DNA from: Siphonodentalium dalli | Lineage: Eukaryota > Mollusca > Scaphopoda > Gadilida > Siphonodentaliidae | Direction: 5' to 3' | Assembly: GCA_032622095.1 (NCBI GenBank) | Contig: CP136066.1 | Location: 157,071,152 to 157,135,151 of the forward strand | Length of the DNA stretch: 64,000 nucleotides | Shown: piece by piece, positions 47,044 to 57,795 of the stretch | Layout of the letters: the number at the start of each line of letters is the position of its first letter | Numbering within the stretch: the first letter of the stretch is position 1 | The notes under the pieces: model-generated | The model's input: only the letters and a program-made list of their open reading frames with translations | Database searches by the model: none | Told to the model about the DNA's origin: nothing | Translations under genes and position numbers: made by a program

Positions 47044-47426
47044 CTGCAATAGATAGTCAACAACAATAGTTAAACTACAGTCCTGTTAATTAGCGTCGGC
47101 TATTCCGAGGCAAAAGGAAATTTAATTGGCTACTTTTTAGCTGAGGCAAATTTCAGAACCTCCCAATGTTTTGTGTAAAATTTAAATAAATTGCTGCAGA
47201 CATTGTCTTAGTCTCACTGTGGAAGTACTTAAATAGCAAAAAATCATTGTTTAATGCTAATACCATTTTGATAAGCAAGACCCAACAAAGTCTACCATGA
47301 TAATGGACCACGATCCAATTGAAGTTATATGTGTAGAGCATGCAACTGTGCAGATAAATCCTAGGTTTTTTCGCAAAGCAAACAATTCTGGCCTTGTAAT
47401 TTTTTAACCTAGGCAATTTCTGGTAA
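47044..47426. other. HIF intron upstream of the post-CODD exon
   Basis: No further feature recognised; the acceptor of the exon at 47043 is at its left edge. Confidence 0.4.
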
Positions 47427-47800
47427 TTAACCCTTTACCCAACAAAACGGCCAAATAAAGCTTCAACAGCCAAAAATATCTTCGGTCTGTCTCAATAGAA
47501 CCATACAAATATGGATATCATTGGAACCGGCTCCTTGACCACATTGTGATAGTTACAATTATGCCCTGTGCCAATGCATTCTCTTATATATGCGAGTCGA
47601 CCATAGGTCGCCTCGCATATATAAGAGAATGCATTGGCCTAAACACTTTTTACCATTTTTTCTTACATTCTTTAACAATTTGATAATTTTTAATGTGTTA
47701 AGCCAATGCATTCTCTTATATATGCGAGGCGACCTATGGTCGACTCGCATATATAAGAGAATGCATTGGCACAGGGCCCTTCTGTTGGGTAAAGGGTTAA
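47427..47800. mobile_element. TTAA element (CCCTTTACCCAAC ends) with two copies of the shared hairpin
   Basis: TTAACCCTTTACCCAACAAAA...ttctgttgggtaaagggttaa defines a third end type. The interior has two nearly perfect hairpins, ccaatgcattctcttatata + tgcgag...ctcgcatataagagaatgcattgg (47571-47640, 47703-47772), in opposite relation. It lies in a HIF intron. Confidence 0.8.
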
Positions 47801-47992
47801 CAGGGGTGGAACTGATAAACATCAAAAGAATATGTACTGTATATGGCTTTTATTTTGTCGCCATCAACAGGTCTCAAAAGCAGCAACCCAAAATATGTTT
47901 TTATCATCTCTCTTTTTCATTTTGTGCTATTTGTCTAAGCTCAAATTCTACTCCCAGTGAATCATCAGTGGTAAGTAATGTTCATCAACAAG

Positions 47993-48185
47993 CAAGTCTG
48001 GATATAGTGTATCTGACAATTGCAGAATGAGGTCTCCAGAGGATGAATTTAGTGATGCTATGCCCCACAGAGCGCTAGTGTCACCAAATCCCCAGAGGGT
48101 GAACTTCGTGCAGGTTAGCATCACTACATTCACCCTCTGGCAACCTCATTCTTCAAATATCAGACACACTATATCCAGGCTTGTC
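47993..48185. repeat. tgcaaatagtgtgtctg family copy, short
   Basis: Starts caagtctggatatagtgtat, ends cactatatccaggcttg. The two arms (gatgaatttagtgatgctat / gttagcatcactacattcacc) are inverted. HIF intron. Confidence 0.65.
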
Positions 48186-48227
48186 GACAAGCCACATGCA
48201 TATCCTACTCACAGGGATGAAATTCAG

Positions 48228-48463
48228 TTAATCCTTCCATGACTGGAGTTCCCTGAAATTTGGCGAAAACCCTGTGCCAATGCATTATCTTATATATGCA
48301 AGACTTCCATTGAGAGCCTCACATATATAATAGAATACATATTTACCTTGACCTTGTAAGCTAGTGCATTCTCTTATATATCCAAAACTCGCACATTTAA
48401 GGGAATGCATGGAACAGGGTCTTTAATGCTGCACCAGTGCAGCTCCCATCATGAAAGGGTTAA
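48228..48463. mobile_element. TTAA-bounded hairpin MITE (CCCTTTCATG family)
   Basis: ttaatccttccatgactgga...agctcccatcatgaaagggttaa; the second hairpin is partly deleted. HIF intron. Confidence 0.7.
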
Positions 48464-48478
48464 CCCAGCATGCACATA

Positions 48479-48694
48479 CAGTAATGCCCTAAGTAATCAA
48501 CTCCTTAACCACAGCAGAATTATGGGTAACTTTTCAGGATTTAGTCGGAAATATGGCTTGTTGCCATTCATCGGAAAGCTCTCACTGAGAGCAGCTTTCC
48601 GATGAATGGCAACAAGCCATATATCTGACTAAATCCTGAAAAGTTACCCATAATTCTACTGTGGTTAAGGAGTTGATTACTTAGGGCATTACTG
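48479..48694. mobile_element. Palindromic MITE (CAGTAATGCCC family), copy 6
   Basis: CAGTAATGCCCTAAGTAATC to gattacttagggcattactg with TA flanks. Arms pair almost fully around gctctcactgagagcagc. It lies 56 bp from the CODD exon, just downstream of its donor. Confidence 0.85.
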
Positions 48695-48749
48695 TACCTC
48701 AGTATTTACATTGCCATGTAAAACATAAGGATAAGGAAAATAAACTTAC

Positions 48750-48868
48750 CCTGGGTTAAAATCACTAGGCATGGCCTGGTATACATCATCAGATGATGGT
48801 GGTATCAAAACAAAATCGTCTTTCTTCTGCATTGGTATGTACGGAGCTATCATATCAAGGGGAACTTT
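48750..48868 (-). CDS. HIF1A: HIF-alpha exon with C-terminal oxygen-dependent degron (CODD)
   Basis: A 119-nt exon with acceptor ttttgcag|AA and donor CAGG|gtaagt. It encodes LDMIAPYIPMQKKDDFVLIP and then an acidic SSDDVYQAMPSDFNPG. It aligns with the vertebrate CODD core LAPYIPMDDDF: LxxIAP replaces LxxLAP, the hydroxyl-acceptor Pro is kept, and 'MQKKDDF' carries two extra residues relative to 'MDDDF'. This is the most diagnostic exon of the gene. It ends in phase 2, completed by the single G at 47043 to a Gly codon. Confidence 0.92.
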
Positions 48869-49121
48869 CTGCAAAATATTTATGAAGTTGAAAGGAAATG
48901 CATTAGTATTTTTAGAAGATAAATATAATTTCATAGAAAAAGACTAAATTTAAATTCTCATAGCTATATCAAGAACTAGATCAACCATAAATGAGGATCA
49001 TTGCAAAGCTTGGTCACTAAGTTATTATGAACATAGCATTGGAGTTATCGATTGGAAAGCAAATTGTTAACAGACCAGAACAGACTGATAATATAATATA
49101 ACATAATAAAGAGGTGACTGA

Positions 49122-49340
49122 AAGTCCTTCTCGTTTAGCTCAGTGGCTGTAATTTAAGGAGCGAAGAGTGAAGATACATATATCTCTCTTTCTTTGTGCG
49201 CTGAGGAGCTGTCCCACGCTGGTGTGGTGAGGTTGCTGTCACGTGATGTGACAATTGTGAAAGAGAGGCTCGTGGTCATATTGCAAGTGATTTAGTTGCA
49301 TGGAAAGAAATAAAGGCGAGAAATCCTCGCCATTAGTTCT
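49122..49340. other. HIF intron stretch with a tRNA A-box-like motif
   Basis: cgtttagctcagtggctg resembles a tRNA A box, but no B box or cloverleaf follows at the expected distance. A SINE head is possible but unsupported. Confidence 0.2.
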
Positions 49341-49585
49341 GATAATATAAAATAAGGTTAAAGGGATTCAAGGCCTTCGAAGTTGGTTCATGCAAAATAT
49401 AATCACTCACCCTCTACATTCATACATTCACACAATTAGCGCCTGTAGGAATCAGTACATTTCACCATACTATTTACACGAATGTTTCTGACGTTCATAA
49501 ACCAATAACTGAAGTGGACAGTTCAGTTATTGGTTGATGAACATCAGTATGTTCTATTAAAATGTAATGGTATATGATTATAAGG

Positions 49586-49732
49586 AATGACTTGTGGATC
49601 GAATGGGTCATTAGATTTTGACCGGCTGAGTAATTTAACAAAGTTCGTGCGAATCCCTTCGGAATTCACACACTTGATTTAATTACTCAGCCGGTCAAAA
49701 TCCAATGACCCCAATCGATCTGCAAGTCATTT
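49586..49732. repeat. 147-bp palindrome (aatgacttgtggatcga)
   Basis: Arms ...ttagattttgaccggctgag + taattt... and ...aattactcagccggtcaaaa + tcc... pair through about 60 bp each. It ends aaygacttg / caagtcatt. HIF intron, 37 bp from the MULE-like element. Confidence 0.75.
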
Positions 49733-49778
49733 CTTAAAACATAAATTTTCTACAAGTCAGTAAATCATGCAACTGTCA

Positions 49779-50295
49779 TAGATCATGCCATGAATCTCTA
49801 CTATGGCTAATGCCCGTAGAGATCATATTCCACCATTACAAAACCTGGGAACTTTTTGAGGTTTTGACAGGGAACCTTCTAAAGTCGAAAAATAACGTGG
49901 GGAATATATTTCTTAGTTGTTATCTGTTCTTTAATAATGTAATTCACTGTTGGTGAAGGTCCCAACTGGAAATTTCACGATTTAAGTGACTTTGTGAGCG
50001 ATTTTTCTTTGCGTTTCTTACAATTGTGGAATTTTTCCTGGGTAATTAATTGAATGTTTATTGCAATATCGGCTCTCAAAAGCCACAGAAAAGCATGCAA
50101 TTTCGAGTTGGGACCTTCACATATAGTGAAGTATACTATTAAGGAACAGATAATCATTAAGAAATATATTCCCCGTGTAGTTTTTTCGACTTTATAAGGT
50201 TCCCTGTCAAAACTTCAAAAAGTTCCCAGGTTTTGTACTGGTGGAATATGATCTCTACGGGTTTTAGCCATAGTAGAGATTCATGGCATGATCTA
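49779..50295. mobile_element. MULE-like non-autonomous element with perfect 10-bp TSD
   Basis: TAGATCATGCCATGAATCTC at left and GAGATTCATGGCATGATCTA at right begin inverted repeats of about 200 bp each (shared gtagagatcatattccacca, acaaaacctgggaacttttt, ggggaatatatttctta). Both sides carry gcaactgtca (49769-49778, 50296-50305). Long TIRs plus a 9-11 bp duplication point to Mutator-like elements. The ~100-bp centre has no coding frame. Confidence 0.8.
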
Positions 50296-50904
50296 GCAAC
50301 TGTCATTGACAAGTACAAGTAAAACTAGATTGACTTTGTTCTTATTTTCATTATTAATAACTCTTCACTAACTAGATTACGCTTATCAAAACCTTTGCTT
50401 TGTTATGGAAACATTACTGTTAGAGCGGCATTACTAATCAAAGTCTAATAGTCCAATAAGATAACAAAGTTTAATCAAAACTTTGCGGTAAACATTGGAA
50501 AAAGGTCAAAGTATTGAAAGATATTCTGAAAATCAAATTGAGACTAAATATATTTTTACTTACTACACGATTCGCAATGTTTAGTAAAAAATTACCTACA
50601 GTTTTGTTTACATAACAATGGATTAAACACTCAAAATTTGTTATCTGAGAACTATCAATAATGAATGTAAGAACAAAGTTATCTATTACTTCATGTTCAT
50701 CTTAGTGGCGATGTTTTCAGACTTTTTATATTTGCACATTTACCAACTGTGGGTGTTTAGGGTCCATTTAAGTTTGCATCGATATAGAGATAAATTTGTC
50801 AAGAGTCGACCCTTAAGCTGCTCTGTGGCTAAACATAATATTTATAGTGACTGTGAGTCATAGTGGCTAAAAATATTATTTATAGTCATAGTGGCTAAAC
50901 AAAC

Positions 50905-51027
50905 CTCTGCGCCAGGAGAAGGGGATTTCTTTGATTTTGGACTGTCCATCAAATGCAGGTAACTGTTTACTGAAGTCCCCAATCCATCAGGACTAGCAGT
51001 CGCTAAGTAATCAACTGGGCTGTGTGT
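50905..51027 (-). CDS. HIF1A: HIF-alpha linker exon upstream of CODD
   Basis: A 123-nt exon of exactly 41 codons, phase 0 at both ends, with acceptor ttttgtag|AC and donor GCAGAG|gtttgt. It begins THSPVDYLATASPDG and ends with a basic/Ser-Pro stretch (SPKSKKSPSPGAE). The exon is low-complexity and without a domain, consistent with the oxygen-dependent degradation region. Downstream of its donor are three short direct repeats of 'tagtggctaaa' in about 70 nt. Confidence 0.78.
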
Positions 51028-51051
51028 CTACAAAACAGATTGTATTTCATT

Positions 51052-51443
51052 CAAGCCTGTAAATAGTGTGTCTGTCATTTGTAGAATGAGGCCCCCAGAG
51101 GGTGAATTTAGTGACGGTACAGTGGGGACCTCATTCTGCTTAGACCTCATCTTCTAGAAAGTATCTATAATATCAAACATACATTGTTTTTTTAGTTACT
51201 TTTTCCCTTTTGGGAAGTTTCTATATCCCCTAATTTGCAGAAAATAAAATACATAATGGAGGTGACTAATTTGTGAACATCACCAACTTCAACTTGATCC
51301 CATGTCTCCCATACCAGTTGAGGCCTAAACAGAATGAGGTTCCCAGAGGGTGAATTTGGTGACGATAGCCCGCAATGTGTCACTAATTTCACCCTTTGGG
51401 GACCTCCTTCTGCAAATGACAGACACACTATTTGCAGGTTTGA
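51052..51443. mobile_element. tgcaaatagtgtgtctg family element, near complete
   Basis: caagcctgtaaatagtgtgt at left and cactatttgcaggtttg at right. Each half carries its own small inverted arm (ggtgaatttagtgac/..., gtcactaatttcaccctttgg). The centre has ggaagtttctatatccccta and 'caccaacttcaacttgatcc'. Confidence 0.7.
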
Positions 51444-52332
51444 GTTCATCATGACCAGAACAGAAGGCATTAAGACTTTTGGGTTATATAATAATTATGC
51501 GGTTGAAATACTTAATAAAGTCATCGAAATCAGAAGAGTCTAGCAGGGCTTAAAATCTGACGAGAATCAGAATCAAAATTCTTAGTTTGATTCTCGTAAA
51601 AGTAGCTGATTTGCTGTACAAATGCTATATTTTGATTCTCGCAATGCTTTATGGATCTTAAGGCCTGTCTAGTCCCTGTATTCTTCAGCAAAGAACAACA
51701 AATAGTGTTTATTGTTGGTTTATTACCCATATGGTATGCGAAATATGAATAAAGAGCACTTGTGCGAAAATTAAAAAACTTCTGGAAAATTTCAGTTTTT
51801 TATGACGTTTGTTTGTAAAGTATAAAAATGCTCTTTATTGTTACATGCTATAGAAAACAGTTTCAGTCGACACCGGAACATGATTAAAGGAATTCTCAAT
51901 TTGAGGCACATGTACCTACATGAGGTTTCAAAGTTTTCCAAACATGCAAAACTGACAAAGTAGCAAGTTATATGCATGTGGGGTTCCAAAGTATTTCAAA
52001 CCGTGTTAACACTAATCTGAGACACAGCTCTGTTCATCGGTTCATTTGAGAAGTTGTTACTTGTTAGTTGAGTGGCAAGATTGATTCTGATTCTAATAAC
52101 TTTGGTCAAAAGTTCTTCGGAGCTTGTGTTTGTAATATGTTTAATACCTCCGACTTTTAAATAAAATTGATCTTATCTATCTTAACTTGAAATTGACATT
52201 ACAAACGCCTTGTGGGATTTTAATGCTATCATGCTTTTTTGTCCAGCAGTGAGGTACAACTTCAGTTCTCATTGTCCCATCGAATTTCATCAAATTCAAG
52301 AAATAAAGTTTACTCATTCAGACACTCCTGTC
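51444..52332. other. HIF intron, no exon seen
   Basis: Contains small repeats of 'ttgattctcg' (51565-51640). No exon or element boundary is recognised. Confidence 0.4.
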
Positions 52333-53493
52333 GTAAACCCTTTCATGACGGGAGCTGCGCATGTTAGTGTTGAAACGATTAGTGAATTTCAGAGTCGACT
52401 AGTCGAGACCCAAAAGTCGCGTTGCGTCGACTAGTCGGTACCTGATATCAAAACTTTCAAACATAACATGGTACGGAAAATTCATCGTACATGGCGTACA
52501 CTGATGACTGATGCAATGACGGTCTATTGCGTACTAGTAGCGCATTTCCCTGCATAGACACCAATTTATTTGGGAAATAATACTGTAAACATCTTGATAT
52601 TTATCCAACACACTGAATGTAATTATATAATTAGACATGTGGTGGATAATGATTAGAAACTCGATCATTTATACAGGTTTTAAATTTAATATCTGCGTTC
52701 GAGATTTCGTTTAGTCACGTGATCACCAATAAACCGGTGCTGAGCGGTGTCACTATAAAATGTTAATGTTCCGACTAAATACGCCCTATAGAATATGCTA
52801 TTTGTAGAATACGATAGCCAGTTCTTAATGTCAGTATCATTTATATACGGTAGCAACAATGACGTCACCTTAAGCGACCTTCAATTGATCAATTGAAATA
52901 TACACAGTGTCTAGATCAAAGCGGTCTCCGACAAACGATAAAGCCGCGTCAATCATTGCCATCATGTCGCAGTGATGTCTTTGACCTCAAACGACGAGTG
53001 AGACATTGTGTTGTCAATTTCATTCTTTCAATTAATAGTCGGGTCACCGTGTGTGTCTATACTAGTACCACTGTCAATTCCGGGTGCCACCAAATGTTAT
53101 ACTTAACGTAACTTATGCGCAGTTAACCCCGTTTATGTCGGAATCGATCTTGAAAACGTTATACATGGAACTAATACACTATGTTCCGACTAGTCGACGG
53201 CAAAATTCAGAGTCGACGTTCTGACATTTCAGCGTCGTCTACGACTAGTCGATTAATCGTTTCAACCCTAGCACATGTGCAGCATTAAAGACCCTGAGCC
53301 AGTTCATTCTCTTATATATGTGAGTCTCCCATAGGGAGCCTCGCATATATAAGAGAATGCACTGGCTTACAATGTCACTTGAGGTCAACGCATTCTCTTA
53401 TATATGCGAGGCTCCCTGTGGGAGACTCGCATATATGAGAGAATGCATTGACACGAGGTTTTCGAAAAATCATTCCAATCATGAAAGGATCAA
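52333..53493. mobile_element. CCCTTTCATG-family MITE interrupted by an hAT element
   Basis: Left piece 52333-52364 (aaaccctttcatgacgggag...) and right piece 53271-53493 (gtgcagcattaaagaccctg, two hairpins, atcatgaaaggat) reconstitute a standard member of the family once the insert and its duplicated target are discounted. Confidence 0.75.
52365..53270. mobile_element. Non-autonomous hAT element (TAGNGTTGAAACGATTA ends)
   Basis: 906 bp from TAGTGTTGAAACGATTAGTG to taatcgtttcaacccta, with subterminal tcgactagtcg palindromes at both ends. The target duplication is gcgcatgt / gcacatgt, 8 bp with one mismatch. The 52893-53111 open frame shows no transposase motif. End sequence and TSD length are typical of hAT. 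Confidence 0.8.
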
Positions 53494-53506
53494 TCCATGT
53501 ACTTAC

Positions 53507-53664
53507 TGGAGTTGAAGATATACTGATATGCAGGGGAGACATTCCAGGTTTATCGTCTCTATAATTAGCATGAAGCGAGTGATCTGAATCTCCGATGTAG
53601 TTGCTGAAGGGAGTGCTGGGGCAGGCATGCATGCTGTCATCGCTGTCCGTACTGATTTCAATAA
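53507..53664 (-). CDS. HIF1A: HIF-alpha exon between the two degrons
   Basis: A 158-nt exon with acceptor attgcag|TT and donor CTCCA|gtaagt. It encodes 52 residues after the split Val, in a Ser/Asp/His-rich, low-hydrophobicity stretch (TDSDDSMHACPSTPFSNY, later SPLHISISSTP). It has no recognised domain, as expected for the disordered linker between NODD and CODD. It is assigned by phase continuity with the NODD exon and with the exon at 51027. It sits about 14 nt from the end of a TTAA-type repeat that carries an hAT insertion. Confidence 0.8.
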
Positions 53665-54256
53665 CTGCAATTAAATTGAAGAAAAACATAATTTTATGGC
53701 TTTCCTATAAAGCAGACTATGAAGATGTGTTGTGCAGATTTTCTGCCAATGGGTAATATTAACATTTAAATACTTCTGACTTCATACTTCGGCCCCTGCT
53801 GATGATCAAATAGCTCACGTAATCATCAAGATTTGCCATAAAATTTTAAGTTGTTTTTATATTTCAGAGAGCTGATAATTTGAACTAGAACCAAAATAAT
53901 TCAAGGTACTGATATCTTCCCAGCAAAACGTCCCAAAAACAAAAACCAAAAGAGAAACATCTGGGTTATAACGATCTCACTTAATAGTGTTTTAATATAT
54001 AAATTTCAATAAAGCTTCTTGTAATGTTCTAAAAATAGCTACATTTTGTGTCCCAGTTTGTGGGAAAATAATTATTTCCAAAAGACAGAAGTTCCGATTG
54101 ACTGGTCTGTTCGACTCAAAGTTATTGTTTTATACTTGTGAATATATACAGAAAGTTAGGAACAGATTCACAATTATTTAACGGTTACTATATGGGCCAT
54201 GTAAAACTGGATGGTTATTGAGAATTTGTTAATAAACATTGCTCCAATGAGAAGGG

Positions 54257-54490
54257 TTAACCCTTTCTATACTAAATACTCATTGTCGAGTAGTTCCCTT
54301 AAATGTTCAGATAATAAGTTCAACAAACGACGATATGTCCAACATTTCCTAATAATGAATCATTCTGCATGCTCTTGTATTATCTGTTTTTCTGACTATC
54401 GTCTGATTTATTACCTGAACACCCCTCCAAATGAATAATAGGCCATTCAAATGTATAATTTTATAACTGAATAGGAGAATCCATTTAGTA
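54257..54490. mobile_element. CCCTTTCTATACTAAAT-family element
   Basis: TTAACCCTTTCTATACTAAAT, then actcattgtcgag, gttcagataataagttcaac, 'cacccctccaaatgaataataggcc', ending gagaatccatttagtaatac. The right TTAA is lost. HIF intron. Confidence 0.65.
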
Positions 54491-55944
54491 ATACGTGTAT
54501 TACCAAAACAAAAACACAATTCAAAATCCTTAAAATAGGCAGGTGTATTTCTCTGGTTGTTACACATTAACATATGAGACATCCAAATAACTTTTATGTC
54601 CTGACATTCTCTATAGTCTTAATATCAAACAATCATCCATTTGAGTTATGGTCTGCCTTTTTCACCCATGACGTTAATTACGCTAGCATATGTTCATATT
54701 ACTTTTGGTAAATCATTTGATTCATTAGGTGAGGGAGGAAAACAGACCAGCAGGTCGTAAAAGTATAAACAATATATTTAATAATGCGACTTAATAACTA
54801 CTAAGTCACAAACCATGCAAACGGATTTGTCCATTTTGATTGCGGGGAAAACTGTATAGACGAGTCCATTTGGTATTTTCGGTTTTGTGCATATCCGGCC
54901 GTATCTAGTGAAATTCTACGCATTTTTAAGTATTTTAAACGAAGTGTCTTTCTAAATGTTACTGGTCTGAGAAGTGTGCAGCTGTAGGCCTATTGTTGGC
55001 CCTCATTGATGAACAGTAACTGTTCTTAGTAACGGATTAGAGGTACGCATTGTGAACGGAACGTGTACGTTTCGGGGTAAAATTGCAAGACGGTCATTTT
55101 GTACTTTTGGTTCGTTTTTACTTATTTTAAATGACGTTTCTGCTTCTATTACAACAACCAACAGGACATTCATTACCATTTTATTTAGGTCTATATATTT
55201 ATAAAATAAACACAGAAAACAAACTCATAAAAACTATGTAATCTTCATCATAAAAATGATTTTTGGAACATGAACATATTTGGGCATATCTCCCGCAAAA
55301 ATCTCCAGGATTGACATTTTCAAAACTTAACAGGTCTGATGCTGCCCCTAGCAATAATAACACTTTAATTTTTATGTATTACTCCTATTTTACTATATAT
55401 GTGCATATCGTAAATAAAATTATCCTATCCTGACCTGTTATTCAACGTTTCGCATCAAATGAGATATGTAATTCAAATATGGGTTTAAAACGACAAATAT
55501 GTTAGAAATAGACAAATATGTTAGAAATATACATCTCATGTTGCGAAATTCAAAACATACACCCAGAAAATGAATTTTTTTATTTGACAAATGGCAGCAT
55601 GATCCCTAACAACAAGATTGTAGGTTACAATTGAAAGCTTCTTGAATTTATGTAACTAAGGAAACTAGAATCTGCATTAAAAATAAATATGTCTGCCCAT
55701 TGGTGCATCACATCTAAAGGAGAAGACCATGATTGGGGTAAACAAAATCCTAACCTGTTAAGGCAAATAAGGGGATAATTTTTGTATGCATGGACAGGAA
55801 GTGTTAGGTGGGGTCCAAGTTTCCTGCAAAAATATTGCTATTGTGTGATAGTGGACTGATTACCAGCTAATTATTGGGTTTGTTCATAAAACAAAACATT
55901 CGGAATATGGCAAAGTGGGTTGTTGGATTAGATGATTATATTGA
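54491..55944. other. HIF intron, no exon seen
   Basis: AT-rich; a short tandem 'gacaaatatgttagaaata' at 55492-55528. Nothing else is recognised. Confidence 0.4.
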
Positions 55945-56260
55945 TGGGCTTAAAGCCACATGGCGATTTGCGCTCCAAAATACACATAAAATTATTCGCT
56001 TTTGAATTTTTCTCAGTATCGAAATAGGTTGATACATATATGTATCTTAACTACCTTTCTACGAGCATTATGTAACCCAAAAAGACGCATTGATGTAGTA
56101 CACGGACTGCCACAGCCTGAGTATTACATTCTGTGTCTTTATTTTTATGATGCGCTCAAGACCTGTCAAACTGATAACAGGTCACAGTCAGCTGAGTTCT
56201 TATCAACTGTATGCGATGTGATCATGTGACATGCATTTACCAGTCAGGTTCTTTGTGATG
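55945..56260. repeat. Repeat carrying the empty hAT target site
   Basis: Reverse-orientation relative of 15895-16630 (agccacatggcgatttgcgc, tccaaaatacacataaaatt, cgcttttgaatttttctcag, ctacgagcattatgtaaccc, aaaaagacgca). It lacks the 573-bp hAT insertion and has one gtatcg site in its place. Confidence 0.75.
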
Positions 56261-56539
56261 GTCTGATGGATTTGCATAATGATGAGATTAATTTTCATTG
56301 AAGTAGGCTCAAATAACCACATTTAAGTCCATATACTTTGATAATTATGACACACACAATATTGTTATTTATTCTAACAAAGAGTGCTTATATTTGGTGG
56401 CGGGTAGACTAGAAGAGTTGTTTTATGTGACTTTGGTCATGTAAGGTACCTACAAATTCTACATATATATCGGATCGGCAAAACAGCATATTTATCTGGA
56501 TACTGATATCCCGACCCGATAATTGGCTCATCTCTACCT

Positions 56540-56850
56540 GTATTTGGAACTGATAACCTGACATACCAAATTTGTTTCAGATCCGATAACACAAACTAAA
56601 GTTATCATCTGAAAACATCAAAACGAAAAAATTCTAAGTCGAAAAGGGGCCATAACTCTGGCAAAAATGGGTGGACAGAACCCATATTCGAACTTGTCCT
56701 GTATTTTGAGCTCATAAACTCACATATTAAATTTGGTTACGATCTGATAACCAAAAATAAAGTTATCATCAAAAGATTATTAAAATCTGACTGACGATGA
56801 CCAAGATATAGAGCTTTAAAGTTGTTACGGATGGACATTCTTTTATTGTT
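56540..56850. repeat. 'gccataactc' family copy
   Basis: gggccataactctggc, cccatattcgaacttgtcct, gtattttgagctcataaact, aaatttggttacgatctgat, 'agttatcatc'. Two diverged units. Confidence 0.65.
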
Positions 56851-57340
56851 TTTGACAGGATTGACAACTTAAGACTACCTCTTTACTCCTAAATTGTACA
56901 AAATAATGGGCATTAGGTGGTAGTTTGACATTAGGTGGTCGATCATGTCAAACTTTCTTCTGTCTTAGGCTCAAATGTGCACCCTCACAGACAAACTCAT
57001 GGACAGACAGAGCACATTTCTATACACCCCCAACACGCCAAACTTTTGTTTGTGGGGGATAACAAACAAGAAATTGGGAAGGCCTCACAGCATCAGCTGA
57101 TTATGGGTCACAAAGTCATAACATATATTTTTCCTCATATGATCCAGGGATTCCAGTACACATTTAATGGGGGACCATGTCTATTATTTTGATGATTAAT
57201 CTTCACATATCTGTCCATTTGATGGGTGTCAGATTATCCAAAACATATTTGTGGCTTTTTTCATACTTAGTAGTGCACACACAATATGCATTGGTACGTA
57301 CCGAGAGGTGAAATTTAGTTTCTGATATTAGGTTACAACC

Positions 57341-57795
57341 ATGTCTGCAAATAGTGTGTCTGTCAATTGCAGAATGAGGTCCCCAGATGGTGAATTTAGT
57401 GATTCTATCCTGCACAGTGGGCTAGCATCACCAAACTCACCATCTAGAGACCTCATTCTGCTTAAGCTTCATCTTCTGGGTAGTATCTATAGTCTCAAAT
57501 TAACATTGTTCTTAGTAACTTTTTCCCTTCTGGGAAGTTTAAATATCTATAAAATTGCAGAAGAGAAAATGTGACTTACGCAGGCCACCAACTTCAACTG
57601 GGGAAATTCAACCTGATCCCAGGTCTGCTATGTGAGACCTAGAATCAGATTGAATTTCCCCAGTTGGCCTAAGCAGAATGAGGTTCCATGAGGGTAAATT
57701 TGGTGATGCTAGCCCACCGTGTGGGATAGCGTCACTAAATTTACCCTCTGGGGGACCTCATTCTGCAAATAACAGATACACTATTTACAGGCTTG
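57341..57795. mobile_element. tgcaaatagtgtgtctg family element, complete
   Basis: atgtctgcaaatagtgtgtc at left and cactatttacaggcttg at right. It has two half-units, each with gaatgaggt.cc..gagggt...accctctggg.gacctcattctg arms, joined by a shared middle (ttttcccttctgggaagttt, caccaacttcaactggggaa). No coding frame. Confidence 0.75.

Noticed and set aside
49122-49200. tRNA-like A box (tagctcagtgg)
   Set aside because: No B box at the proper distance and no cloverleaf; neither a tRNA nor a SINE can be supported.
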